Assembly (NCBI GenBank): GCA_037074615.1
Contig: CM073535.1
Location: forward strand, 14,609,001 to 14,673,000
Direction: 5' to 3'
DNA length: 64,000 nt
Origin: Leucaena leucocephala
Taxonomy: Eukaryota; Streptophyta; Magnoliopsida; Fabales; Fabaceae
Shown here: positions 12,446 to 24,834 of the stretch, piece by piece
Layout of the letters: every line of letters begins with the position of its first letter
How positions within the stretch are numbered: position 1 is the first letter of the stretch
The notes under the pieces: generated by a model
Seen by the model: only the letters and a program-made list of their open reading frames with translations
Database searches by the model: none
Told to the model about the DNA's origin: nothing
Position numbers and translations under genes: made by a program

Positions 12446-14834
12446 AAACTTAACTGATAAACATTATGCAAAGAATCAGTGTTCAATTGTTCAACTCTTT
12501 GTGCATATATAACTTTAAAGGAAAATATCTCTTTTATGTATAAAGATATATTTATCTCAGTATGCTCAAATGTTCCAAGTTGTCCATACATGTGAATTTT
12601 ATTCTTTTTCTATAAACTAACTGATGATGTATACAAGCAAAGTTGGATACTAGAAAAGAAAATTAGCTCAATTGTTTTGTACGAAATCCGATTAACAAGG
12701 TTTATCTCAAGATTTGTGGCTACAGAGAAAGATAACTTAAATCTTGATGAAGAAACTAAAGAAGCTTGTAGTTTGGTGCAAAAGAAAAATTCAAAATCAA
12801 TTTACTAAAATCAAGTGAATTGCCACAAGGATAAGAGAAAAATGTGGTAAAATCTAATCCTTATCCCTTTATGTTGCTTAGTTAAATTCGAGATTATATT
12901 AATGATTGCTTGTTCCTTGTTGCAATCCTTTAGCAATCAACATTTTTTTCATATTACTAAATGAATTGTACAAAAATGTTTTTCAAACATTTTTAGATAT
13001 TGTTTTATTAATTTCAGATCATAGATTAATTTCAATTTATAAATATGCATATTTTCAAATTTTTGCATTAAATATCCTAACTTTACAAAATACATGAAAA
13101 TGATTTGAAAATTATTTTTGAAACATATGGGAATCAATATTGGAGATCAATACGAGTGTATGGAAACTTCAAAAGGCTCTAAATCCATTTGCTAGAGTCA
13201 TCTTAGACCATGTATTATTGTTTGCTTGAACTATTTATCCTCCAATGAGTTAAACATCCTTTTATTTAATAAAATTCATGAAGTTCAAGCTTACCTATTT
13301 AGAAAAAGAATTATTTCAGAATATCATAGCCTTATTCTTAAAATGTTTATTCAATGGAATAAGTTTGCTATTTTGTCCATTGGACTAAAGAGTTAATGTG
13401 CTTTATTGTTCATCTATCATTTGTAAAATGAGCGAAGTCTTTGTTAAGCTTTCATTCTTGATAAACTTTGCTCCTATGAAATTTTTAAACATAATAACAT
13501 TGTTGCTATTAAACATGTTATCAAATATTTTTAATATGTTTTTCCAATCAGCTGATCCTTCATATGTTTATGAAATCAATTTTTCAAGGGTTCATATTTG
13601 AAAAATAACATTTAAATTGTATATTTGTTTTAAAATGAAGTGTTATCTTTCAAGATAGACTCTTTCTAAGAAAATGAGAGCTTTGTGTCTATGTGTAATA
13701 TTTTACAAGCTCAATCCTTTAGCATACTTATATGCTTTCACTGATGATTGATATATTTTTATGATGTGTTATCATTATTTGATATAACATATATATGGAA
13801 ATTATTCACTATGTGATCATACTAACCATTTTTGTAGAAAGAAAGGATTTGTTTTCATAACTGGAGAATAAAGAAATTTCTCAATGGAATATACTGCTAT
13901 ATAAATTTTGAGATATGATACAATGAGCACTGGAGTTACAAAGTTCAAATTGGCAACAAGGTAAAAGGATTATCATTCATGCCAACACAAAAGGCGCTCA
14001 AGAGAGTAAGGCAAAGAATTCATCAGATGGCTAAAACAAAATGAGCATTTATAAAACCTCTCTTTATATTTGAATATTTCTTAGCTATCATGATAATAAT
14101 GTTCTCATGCTATATGTGTTTGTGTTTTGTTTTAAAAAATTTCAAAATATCATTCAATTTGTTCTAAATTCATGATAAAGGTCAATAAAAGCTTCGATTA
14201 ACATGAGATAGTATAAGAACTAAATCTTTTCGATAATCTATTTGATAAAGTCATTTATCAAATATGTATTCGATAAGAATGGATTGTTTTTTATGTTGCT
14301 TTCCATCGATTAATTCTTTGAAAAGAACACTTATCCAAATGTTATTCGATAAAATTTGTGAAAAGGTTTTACAGTTTATTAAACAACTTATTGATAAGTG
14401 TACTTATCGAGAAGGTGTTCGATAAATGAAGTATTTTTGGAAAGGTAATTGAAGTTTTTGATCGAATAACATTTTGATAAATATGCTCTTTAAAGGATTA
14501 TTCAATAAATTTTGTGTGATATATGTGAAAAAAGTATATTCTTATCGTACACTTCATCGATAAGGGAGCTCATCGAAGAGTTATTTGATAAACATCTTAC
14601 TGTTGTTTGATAATTTATCGATAAGTCCTTCGAATAAGGAACTTATTGAAGAACTTATTGATAATTTATCTATTATTTAGCAAAAATATGACCGTTGCTG
14701 TTTACTTCATCAAATTTCTTCTAAAAAAATCACAAATTCTCTCTTAACCCAACAACACAAATCTGCTTACAAATGTTCGTATTCTCAATTAAACTACATA
14801 GAAATAGATCCCCTAACATTTCCAAACTACTTAT
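12446..14834. other. Unassigned, probably SIRE-like non-coding sequence
   Basis: No reading frame here looks real. The left part (12446-14210) is AT-rich and matches nothing else I can see in the window. The right part holds motif cluster 2 (14221-14680) and ends with 'gaccgttgctg', wording often found in SIRE-type LTRs. It may be the 3' part of the S element whose 5' LTR ends at 5860, separated from it by the family-G LTR at 6718-12445. Confidence 0.35.
14221..14680. repeat. Cluster 2 of TTATCGAA/TTCGATAA motifs
   Basis: More than fifteen copies or near copies of TTATCGAA or its complement occur in 460 bases. They include perfect palindromes such as TTATCGATAA and decayed forms such as TTATTGAA and TTTGATAA. 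The cluster ends about 150 bases before a family-G LTR. Confidence 0.65.
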
Positions 14835-16281
14835 TGTCATATCCCAATTTTTAGGCCTAGAAGCCCATTATGTAGCCTGAAATAGGTAGGCTACTAAGCC
14901 CTATTGAGCATAAGTCCTAAAAATATACAAATAATATTTAGGGACTAAACTGCAAATAATGAAAGTTTAGGGACTAAATTATAAATAGTAAAAGTTCCTG
15001 GGGAAAACATATAAATAAGTTCGAGACTTCAGAAGAGTCTCCTAGGCATAGGAAGAGAAAAGAGGTTAGTTAGAGGCCTAAGGTCAAGATAAAGGCTTTA
15101 GAGAGATAATTTACGATGTTAAGCTCAAGCAAGGGTAAAATCATAATTTTAGAAAAGTCCCAAGTGTATAATGATCATTTTGAAAAGAAGAGGGACTAAA
15201 CTAAAAAGTTTAAAAGTTCCATGGTATAAATGAAAGTACACACAAGTTTTAGGCCATTAAGTATAATTATGAAAAGTTGATATGAATTTCAAAAGAATAG
15301 GAAATTAAATTAGTAACAATATTTTTTAGATCTCAGAATTATATGAAATTTTATAATAAATTTTTATAATTAATATAAGAATTTATGAAATTGATAGAAC
15401 CCAAAAAGGAGTTATGTAGAATTTATGATGGAATTTACAATAGAATAAAACACCCAATAAATACTTTTTGGGGGAATTTCTTGGGAGTTGAGCCCATGAA
15501 GATAGGGGACCACGTAGAAGGCCCAAAATGGTGCCTTATAGGCCCAATAATATTTTTAGATAGGTATATGGGCCAATGCTAATAAAGATCCAGAAAAATA
15601 TAAAATTATGAAAATACCATTAAGTATGCCACTATGTTGTGCCATTGAGTAAGAGATAGTTGGAGGGCATTTTGGTCATTTGAAGAAGGTTAGATGGTCA
15701 AGGAGGGTTATCGAATAGTTGAACAGGGTTAGGGAATACTCTAGTGATGTGTGGAAAGATGATAATGCCTTAGAGATATTAAAGTAAATAAAGAAGAACC
15801 AAGGGGTATTTTGGTAATTTGTCAAAGGATAAGTAAATAAGTTTAGACCCAGTCCAAGAATATCAATGGTAGGAATAATCTAGATACTTGATTTAAGATC
15901 AGAAAGCATATTATGAAATCTTAGAAAAACTAGATTTAGAAAACAGTATGGTTTTTGAGAAATTGGACTAAACCATACCAGATTGGATTGGAAGATTTCC
16001 ATATGCTTATTTCCCTTGGAATTTTGCCACATGTGGATATGAGGTGTCCCTCCCTTGATGATGTCATGGATGATGTCATCTTTTAGCTTATAGGGCAAGC
16101 CAAGATCAAGAGCAAATATGAGTTATTATATAAAATAATGCACAAAGTGATTTTAGCCATCCATTCTTATGACTAGAAGTCTATAAATACCTCCCATTTT
16201 CTGCCCAAAACTGTGGCATGAGGAGACCATGGGGAGGTGCTATTGAAATGAAAAATCAAATAAAGACAGAGAAAAATTTCT
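14835..16281 (+). repeat. Family-G LTR, 5' half (plus)
   Basis: It starts TGTCATATCCCAATTTTTAG, the family start also seen at 51075 (one base different), 55794 and 57835. It runs past a TATA box (TATAAATA near 16182) and stops abruptly at about 16281, where the sequence switches to the start of a second family-G LTR on the opposite strand. Reading frames inside (for example 15385-15582) are not considered genes. Confidence 0.75.
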
Positions 16282-16856
16282 TTACTTTTATACGTCTTAG
16301 GGACCATTCGGTAGCATTTAGAACCACTTACATGACCTTTGAAGTCCATTAGCCAAATCTGGAATTTCACACTTTACGAGTTATTGTTCATATGGTATTT
16401 CTAGATTCGGAGATGAAATTCAAAAAATCATAATTAACTCTAGCAATATTAAAATGAAGCAGTTCAAAAAGGTATGCGAAGATAACATATTGAAATTTAA
16501 AGGAAAAATACTTCCTCAGACTTAATGATCAATTAACTTAGCCAACTTTGACATCAAAGTTTATTGTTTATTTGGTCAAAATTTCTAAAAATAGGTTATG
16601 GTCCCTGATTTTGGAAAATTTGTTCTCTTTTTATAGGCATCGAAATAAGGTATACTTGGTATCAAAAAAGAAGCTTGGGATGTTAACTAAATATCTATAA
16701 AATTTTATAAATTTATTTATTCATTTACTATTTTTAATTATATCTCAATTGTTACTGCCTCCCTACGAGTTACTGTTCATAGTGACAATGTTTCAACAAA
16801 TAACTTTACATTCATGTGCCTGTTTGGCAATCAATTAAAATAATTGATTTTGAAGA

Positions 16857-16954
16857 AAACCATGGTTTGAGGATGATAACAACCAAACACCTTGTTTTAT
16901 TTTAAAATCGATTTTAACCCCCAAACCACGGTTTCAATCTTGAAACCATGGTTT
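16857..16954 (+). repeat. Subterminal AAACCATGGTTT palindromes of the Harbinger element
   Basis: AAACCATGGTTT occurs at 16857-16868 and 16943-16954, with AAACCACGGTTT at 16923-16934. All three are within 140 bases of the left end. Subterminal repeats of this kind often bind the transposase or its MYB-like partner; that role is inference here. Confidence 0.6.
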
Positions 16955-18018
16955 TGGAAGAATTGAACAGATTGCAGCTTCAGATCCATTGGGCACAGCT
17001 TTACACAAAACTTTCATTTTTCTCTCCCTTCACGTTCACGCACAGTACTCTCTGCAGCTGGCCTTCAATTCCTTCTCTCACCTCACGTTCACGCATAGTG
17101 CGCCATTTCTGCTTTCCTCTTCTCCTCCAGACCAGCGGCAGCCTCTGCTTCTCTAAAATCTGACCAGCTGCATGCGCACGCGTCTGTTCCTTCTACCGTT
17201 GGTAAGCTCTCGTCTGTTCATCAATCCTGCTATGCTGTGCCATTGACTTGTCTGTTCATCATCGTTGCTGAGCTGTCGAGCTGTCTGCTCCAAAAGCTTA
17301 CGGTGTTGTGAAGTCTCTTGGGCATCGATCTCCCGCGACAGCTTGCTTCCATCGTCAGGCAGTGGTCAGTTCTGTTGATCCGCACATTTTAGCAGTCATC
17401 GTGGTCTGTGGGCATCAATCTCCATCGTCCTGCCATCGCTACGTCGCCGACGATCTGCTCTCCAAACAAAGGTAATTGTTTTGCTTTCTGGTTTTATCGT
17501 CCCTTCAGGCATGTGTAACTGCAAACCAATACTTCTCTCAACTGTTATGCGTGTGTTGATGCTATGTTTTGTGCATGTTGGAGCAAATTGAGATCTCTTA
17601 CAGGGTAATTCATTTGCTTCTCTTATGTCGGTAGCTGTATGTATGTACTTGGAATTTTGGATTGGGTTTAAAAGTTGAAAAGGCCTTCATGTTGTTCCAT
17701 GGCTGGTGAATTTTAGCTGTTGTTCCGTGTGTGTGTTTGAGTGAAGGCAAACGAAAGGATTAAAATATGACTCCCTTCATCAGATTCACCTATCCATACA
17801 ACTTGAATGGGATGAATGTGAATAATAGTTATAATATATATAGAGACAGAAAAGTTCATGCAAACTGGATCCGAAAAATACTCCAATTTGATCAGTTTAT
17901 GTTTGTATTACTGATTGATTGAACAGGGTTGGAATTCAGAAAGTATACATTGGATTCAGTTTGAGCCACTGTGATTGACTTTTGTATATTTTGATAAATT
18001 CTGGACAAACGTAGTACA

Positions 18019-19072
18019 ATGGTAAAGGATAAATGTAAAGCTTCATGGGACGCTAGTACCACTAAAGTGTTCATTGACCTCTGTATTGAACAACTTTACA
18101 AAGGTGATAGAAAGGGTACTGTGTATACCAAAAAAGCATGGACTAATATTTGTGATGGGTTCACAGCAAGGATTGGAGAAGTCTATGAGAAAATCCAGTT
18201 TAAAAACACGTATGACTCCCTACGAAAGGAATGGCAAATGTGGAATAAATTGATTAATGAGATAGGTGTAGGCTGGAATATGGAGCAGAATACAGTAGAA
18301 GCGGAAGATGAGTGGTGGGAAAAGAAAAAAATGGTATGAAAAGGATATTTGATGGTACACTATATTTTCAACCCGTATCACATATAATTGTCGTTTCTTA
18401 TTGTTGTTGCATGTGCAGGAAAATCCACAATATGAGAAATTTAGGAAAAAAGGTCTCTCGTTCAGGGCAGAGTTAGATGAGCTGTTTAGTAATGTGGCAG
18501 CTACAGGGGCAAATGCATGGGCACCATCATCCATGACACTTCCAACAGAACATATAACAGGATACGACAATGATGATAACATAGATCTGGAAGAAGGGTC
18601 AGGAGATAGCGATGATGTTTTGGTGGCTCCAACAGGCATAAGTGGGGATATGAATCGAATGACTTTTAATATATCTCAAGGGACTAGTAGTGAAGGTAGC
18701 GTGAGGGGGAAGGAGCCAATATCTAGAAGCGACTCATTAGGGGTTAGGAAGAGGAGTGCAGGGATGAAAAAGAAGAAGAAAGGACCTGCATCAACTAGGA
18801 TAGCAGATGCACTAAGTGAAATTGTTGATTTAACTAAGGCAGAGGTCGAACATGCTCACAAAACGGTAGATGAAGCATCTGCTAACATACCATCTATTAC
18901 GGAAGTCATGACACACCTAAGGCAACTTGATGAAGTTATCGCTGACGATGATTGGTTTGTACGATACGGAAAACTCATGCTAGATCCTGCAATGAGGGAA
19001 ATGTATGCTTCACTAATGGGAACGAAGAAGCAACTATTACTAATGTTACAGCACTTATGTTATGGAGATTGA
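18019..19072 (+). CDS. Harbinger ORF1: MYB/SANT-like DNA-binding protein, two exons
   Basis: Exon 1 is 18019-18333 (105 codons). A GT...AG intron at 18334-18418 ends TGCAG. Exon 2 is 18419-19072 (217 codons plus stop) in the same phase, giving 322 residues. Residues about 8-100 resemble the MYB/SANT-like domain of plant Harbinger ORF1 proteins (tryptophans in SWDAS, KAWTNI and KEWQMW). The text after the intron (NPQYEKFRKKG, then NAWAPSS) and the C-terminal MREMYASL to HLCYGD are typical of the 'L10-interacting MYB domain' group. Residues about 226-232 are a lysine-rich run (MKKKKKG), a likely nuclear signal. In known systems this partner helps the transposase enter the nucleus and bind the ends. 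The start was chosen because the domain begins right after it. It is intact while its transposase is not. Splicing is inferred from sequence only. Confidence 0.75.
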
Positions 19073-19239
19073 GACATTAATGTTATGACTATTTATGCAT
19101 GCGTGTTGTATGTATGGACATATTTATGACTATTAATGACTATTTTCGCTATTTTCGTATTATTTTCTTTGCATTTTATTATAGTCATTTCATAACGATC
19201 ACCGTATTCAGTGAATTAATTAAGCTCTCTCTGCACAGG

Positions 19240-19778
19240 TTAAACAAGTATGGGGACGAAAAACAAAACTTGCCCGAAGCTTATAAGCGACGGTTAAAGA
19301 GGATTAAAAAACTTGGCAAATTGGTTGGCAGTTATACAGCACAATATTTGTCTAAACAACCAATTCGCACTAGTGATCACACAGGTAGATGAAGTATTAT
19401 GCGGTCATCTGAAGCGTTGTTACGAACAGTTCAGAATGGAACCACGTGTGTTCTTCAACCTTTGCATTTCATTGCAGCAACAAGGGCGTAAACAAAGTCA
19501 CAATATTACAACGCATGCGCAGCTACGACTATCAAACACAAGTGAAGATTGTTTGTGCAACGATGGCAATACACAATTTCATTAGAAAAACCTCCATTAC
19601 TGACCCAGATTTTGCGTCAGAGGACGAAGATGATGATGATCCACTGCAAGATGATGATGGCGATGATGAGTGTGACTTTTCACGGATATCTTTATCTATA
19701 ACCTCCTCATCTGAAATGGCTCGTTGTCGTGATTTCATACGAGATCAACTTATTTATTATAGACAAGACCAACAGTAG
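19240..19778 (+). pseudogene. Harbinger-type transposase, frameshifted and missing its catalytic core
   Basis: Three segments in three frames can be read. The first, about 19240-19390 (LNKYGDEKQNLPEAY... to SDHTG), is basic and N-terminal-like. The second, about 19386-19490 (EVLCGHLKRCYEQFRMEPRVFFNLC), matches the conserved N-terminal block of plant HARBI1-like transposases. The third, about 19500-19778 (MRSYDYQTQVKIVCATMAIHNFIRK, then an aspartate-rich tail ending YYRQDQQ), matches the C-terminal end. Roughly the whole DDE nuclease domain between the second and third segments is absent and the joint is out of frame, and there is another one-base shift near 19388. The protein cannot be catalytic. 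The element could move only with help from an intact relative. Confidence 0.75.
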
Positions 19779-20195
19779 TACATTTTACATTTATTTTATG
19801 CCCCCTACAACACCCAACTAATGAAATTTAATTGTCCCTTAATCATGCAACATCAGATCTGTATGTTAATCAATCGTATTATATGTTTCTCATTTGTACA
19901 TACATATATTAAAATATTATATAATTTTTTAAATTATCCACACAAATTAAATTAAAAAGTACTATTTTAGTGGGAAGAAAATTAAAATTCAAGTCAATAT
20001 TGTAAATTTTTACCTTGGTCAAATACATATATATAGTATTAATTTTTAATCACATAAATGGAAAAATTGAAAATCAAATTTATTCTTTATGTAATTATGA
20101 TATTAGTTTATGTCCTTTTTAGTAAATTACCTATGCAAAAGTGATTCTGTTATTATTCATCCAAACATCTCTAATTTTCAAAATCACTTTTTTTC

Positions 20196-20254
20196 CAGAA
20201 TCTATTCTCCCCATAATCTATTCTTCAGAATCTATTCTCCCCATAATCTATTCT
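20196..20254 (+). repeat. 30-bp tandem repeat near the right end of the Harbinger element
   Basis: Two almost perfect 30-base units, each starting CAGAATCTATTCTCCCC, at 20196 and 20226. They lie 24 bases inside the right terminal repeat and are not matched at the left end, so the two subterminal regions are asymmetric. Confidence 0.8.
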
Positions 20255-21789
20255 CGAAAAGCTAATCCAAACACACCCCATATACATTTCGAACATGCAA
20301 CTAATCCTTATCTCTTCTCCATGCATCTTCATATTCTTCTTCACATGAAATACCTATTATGGGTGGGATATGGAGGGGTAAGATTTCTAGAAAAATCTCA
20401 GTAGCAAATGGTACTGCATAATGTATGCATTAATGTAAATACTTGTGTTTGCTTGTTAAAGTGTTAATATTGCATAATGTGCATGCTTCCATGTAACATA
20501 TGAAATACAATTGGCCAAAGTAATCATAGAAGTAGAGCTTCAATCATATATACATATCAACACAATTCAACATAGCCATAGTATAACTAAGCATAACATC
20601 CAATACATACAAGTTTTGGATAGTTTACTACCTTATTACTTTACTTTCTTTTATTCTTTTCCTTGTCCTCTTTTACTTTACTTTGCTAAGTGGCTGCCTT
20701 CTTGAGTCCACAAAACAAATCCTAAATATCAGATATTCATTAATTCATTATGATCCGAGTCAATTGGCATATAAGGACATTGAACTTAAATTAATCAGTT
20801 AACCCCTAACTTTCTTTGTTTGTGGTTAATTGTCTTGTCCTTTGAATTAATTTGTGCCTTGACTTTACCCAACACAATTTTACCTTCTAAATCTATTTAT
20901 GAGCTTAGAATCATGAAATTCTAATAACTATTCATATGTGTGAATAGTAATAGAGAAGACCTAAAAATTACAACTTTCAATTCCAATGCTTCTAAGGTTC
21001 CAAACCTATCAAGTCCTACACAAAATTATCATCTAAATTCAATGGAAGCATTAGATCATTGAAATTCATTCTTTTTGGTTCTGTACAATAGGTGGTAGAA
21101 TGGTCCTTATCAATAGCAAAGTCAAGAGCACAACTTAATACAATAACCAATCACTAAATCTAGCTTATCTAAGTGCTAACTACATGATTGTAACTTCAAT
21201 TTCTTCTTCATTCAATGATGTACAGTTCTGGACAGCAAGCATAGTCCAATAAAAACTCAAATTCTAAAAATTAAAACCTAGGTTTTATCCTTCTAAAACA
21301 CATATAAATAAAGTAGGAAAGATTACTTAACTTAGGCACTTGCTTAGGTGGCTTCTCCTTGATCTTATTTTGAGTTGTCTCTTCATTTTCGCATGGTTTC
21401 TCCAAGGGTCCTCTAGGTGCAAGAAATTGTGAAGCAAGGGGGCATTTATAGCAAATTTCAAGGCTCAAGGGACCATTTTACCCTTCAAGTTCCCAATTAT
21501 TATAATCCCTTAATCTCTCCTCTCATTGGTTGCCTTCCTCGATTAATTATCCTTAATCATCATTAACTTAACTCTTACATTATTTTAATATAATTCCACT
21601 TGTGCCAAAACTATTTCTCTCTTTCTTGGCTTCCATGTGGATTTTTGCACATGGTGTGGGTCCCACCAAGGACACCTCACACGCCACCTTATATTATCTC
21701 CTGATTTTTCTTGATTTCTTTCTTTAAAAGTTCATAAAATATCCCAGAAAATTCATTTGGCCACGTGACAAATTCTTTGACTTCTTGGG

Positions 21790-24700
21790 TGTAACATTCT
21801 TACTTTTATACGTCTTAGAGACCATTCGGTAGCATTTAGAACCACTTACAAGACCTTGGAAGTCCATTAACCAAATTTGGAATTTTACTCTTTCTCGGGT
21901 TACTGTTCATATGATTTTCCAGATTACACAATGAACTTCAAAAAATCATAATTAATTCTAGAAAAATTGAAATGAAGTGATTCAAAAAGCTACGTGAAGC
22001 TAACATATTGAAATTTAAGGGGGAAAAAATTTAGACCAAATGATTATCCAATTAGTACAGTTTACTTGGCAAAGTTTACTGTTTATTTCGTCAAAAATCC
22101 TGGAAACAGATTCTGGTTGTTACTTTGGAAAATCATTTCTCTTGATATACACATCCAAATGACATGTTCTACCTATGAATTTAAATCTCTGGATGTGTGT
22201 TACATGCTCATAAAATTTTGTGAACTAATTCCTTCATTTGCTAGGTCAAACTGAAGCCACAACAAAACTGCTTCAGAACCTACGTTTTTACCATTTCAGT
22301 TTCTTTTCTTTCATTTCCAATAATTGTTTCAGCATGCACAAGCCATCAGATAAGCTTCTTAACATTCATATACATCATGCACATATGCCATAAGTATTAC
22401 AATAGTTTCATCACATAAATGGACACCTTACATGTCATTTACATACATGGAAAGTGCATAGCATATGCTAACATCTTAGATACTTCACTTTTCTTCTTCA
22501 ATGCATACATTATCCATCATACTAGACCTAAATTGGTTGGTTATGGGAGAGTGAGATTATAGGGAATCTCAGTAGTAAACATTACCAATTAAATATGGAA
22601 GATGGATGCTAATGCATGATATGTAATTTCATTAAACTTTCTTTGATTAGTGACATGCCATCATGCTATATACTTTTACATAAAATGCATGGCCATGGAA
22701 AACATGTTATTCACAATACATTCAACATTATATATCATGTCACAACATCATTCAAACATCATGTACATGTCAACACATAAGCATACCACATCAAGCACAT
22801 AAAGAGGTAAGTTCACTACCTTGCACTTAAGCTTTCATCTTGATCTTTACCATTTGCTCTGTAGCTTTCCAACGATGAAGCCTTTATGTCAATCACTTCC
22901 CAACATGTTCTTGGATGTTTCAAGGTCCTAAACACATTCATATTCATCACATAACTCATTAGACCTCATGAACTCCAACCATGTTTAAGACTAACTTTGT
23001 TAAACTCTTTATTGTCATAACTTTCTCTAATCTTCACTAATCCACTTGGCTCCTGAACCAATTGATGTCTTGACTTTACCCCACACAATTTCATCTTTTG
23101 AATCCATTTATGAGCTTAGAATCATGAAATTCCAGCTCCTTCATGGCCTGCTGTACAGAATTGGACATAAGCATACAATTCTTTCAAAAATTCTCATTTT
23201 GATTATAATGCTTCCCATACTTGTTTCTCCACTTTACCCCACACAACTTTTCATTTTAAAACCATTGGAAGCATCAAAATCATGAAATTCCAATCACTAT
23301 TCATGTGAGTGAACAGTACCCTTGAGGAATCTCAAAGACTACAACCTTGAGATTTTAATGTTTCCAAGGTTCAAAACCTTTCCAATCCTACACAAAATCA
23401 TCATACAAACTCAATGGAAGGATTAAATCATTGAAATTCAATTTCCTTCCCTCATGAACAGTGCATACCGAACAGGGCACACCATGGCAAAGTCAAGAAT
23501 ATCAATTCGATTCAACAACCAACCGCTTAACTAGCTTGTTTAAGCTTCAATCATATGGTTCTAACTTTAATTTCTTCTTTTCCCTTTCATCTAAGGTTTT
23601 TGGACAGCACAACAACTTAGAGAAAACTTAACTTTTCCCCATGAAAACCCTAAGTTCAAGCTCCCAAATAAAAGGAAAATAAGCTAGGAGAGATTGCTTA
23701 CCTTTAATCTCTAGCTTGCTTGAACTTTGGAACCTTGAATCTTCTTTGTCTTGGCTTGAGTTTTCATTTTGCAAGAGTTTCCCTAAGGTATCACAAGGCC
23801 ATGGTTTTGGGCAGAATGAGGGGGTATTTATAGCCAAAATCCATGAAAAATCAATGGCCAAGATTGATTTGGTTACTATTTGATCTAATGGCCCACATTT
23901 AATCTTGAATTTAACTTTTTCTAAAAATAATAATTATGACATCATGTGGGACAGCTCAAGGGCCACCTCAAGGGGGTATGTGGCATGCTCATAGTGTAAG
24001 GAAGCTTCTGGAAAAATTCCAGTCCAATCTAGTACCGATTGGAGCAGTTTCACAACAATCAGACTGTTTTCTATTTTGAATTTTTTATATTATACCAGGA
24101 TATGTATTATGTCCTGGAAATCAATATCTAGGCTTCTCATACCATTGACAATGATATACTGAATATTTATCTTCCATCCATCCCTTGGGAAATACCAAAA
24201 TACCCTTGGTGTCCTTTATTGCACTATACTAACCCTAAGGGCAAAATTGTCATTTCATACCTCTTTACTCAGGGTGTATCTAGGCTCTAAATAATCTTCT
24301 TTATACTATATGACACATTTTTGGCCAGTCCAGAATGACCAAAATGCCCTCTATCTATCACTGGTACAATATGGGCATCCAGGGGCATTTTCGTAATTTT
24401 GCACTTTTTCTAGACACTGGTCCCTTCTACTGATGAACTGGTACCCTGGGTTTTGGGCCCTTCTTGGCATCATCATGGTCCTATATATGAGGTCATCTGA
24501 TCTCATTCTATCCAGGCTTACATACTGATAAAGTCCATTATCGGATCACGGGTGTTATCAAACTCCCGTCAAAATTCACTAATATGTGAATAACTTTTTA
24601 TACAGAACTTCTTCTGGAGTTCTGTCAGATCCTGGACATCTTACACTGTAGGGTACACTTTATTGTGATTCTCCCATTTATATCTAAAGTCCATGAAATC

Positions 24701-24834
24701 TGATAAAATTTTAGATAACTTTTAGACTATCAGATAAATCTATGTTGTCTAGAGCCCTAATAAAATTTATGTATCATGTCAGATTAACCAGCATATCTTC
24801 CTCTATTTACTGATAGAATATGGGACTGAAAAAT
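21790..24834 (-). repeat. Family-G LTR (minus), truncated, first unit of a tandem pair
   Basis: It starts TGTAACATTCTTACTTTTAT and follows the family landmarks: 'aatctcagtagtaaac', a palindromic TGTTCA...TGAACAG block near 23297, and TATTTATA at 23825-23832 (TATA box on the minus strand). It stops at 'gggactgaaaaat', a few hundred bases short of the true LTR end, where the next LTR begins. The frame 23046-23285 recurs at 26112-26351 only because the LTRs are repeated; nothing suggests it is translated. Confidence 0.75.

Larger units (their letters stand above)
16816..20278 (+). mobile_element. PIF/Harbinger DNA transposon, 3,463 bp, 3-bp target duplication CAT
   Basis: The ends are short imperfect inverted repeats: GTGCCTGTTTGG at 16816 and, on the other strand, GGGTGTGTTTGG ending at 20278. 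CAT lies on both sides (16813-16815 and 20279-20281). A related LTR copy at 22361-22378 preserves an empty site reading AACATTCATATACAT with a single CAT, which supports the boundaries. Inside are a MYB/SANT-like gene and a broken Harbinger transposase, the two genes of this superfamily. About 1.2 kb of leader precedes the first gene (C/T-rich, with repeated CAACGTT- and CCATCGT-like wording and no convincing frame), and about 500 bp of AT-rich sequence follows the transposase. The usual duplication in this superfamily is TWA-like, so CAT is slightly unusual. Confidence 0.8.
16282..21789 (-). repeat. Family-G LTR (minus), interrupted by a Harbinger transposon
   Basis: The pieces are 16282-16815 and 20279-21789. 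The left piece begins CTTTACTTTTATACGTCTTA, the terminal LTR wording without its first bases. The right piece continues with the 'aatctcagtagcaaa' and 'ctaggttttatcc' landmarks. Its last part is missing because another family-G LTR starts at 21790. The span 20279-21789 is non-coding. Confidence 0.7.

Noticed and set aside
16948..17163. 71-codon frame near the left end of the Harbinger element
   Set aside because: Its composition is driven by C/T-rich leader sequence, it has no match to ORF1 or transposase, and there is no plausible join to the downstream exon.
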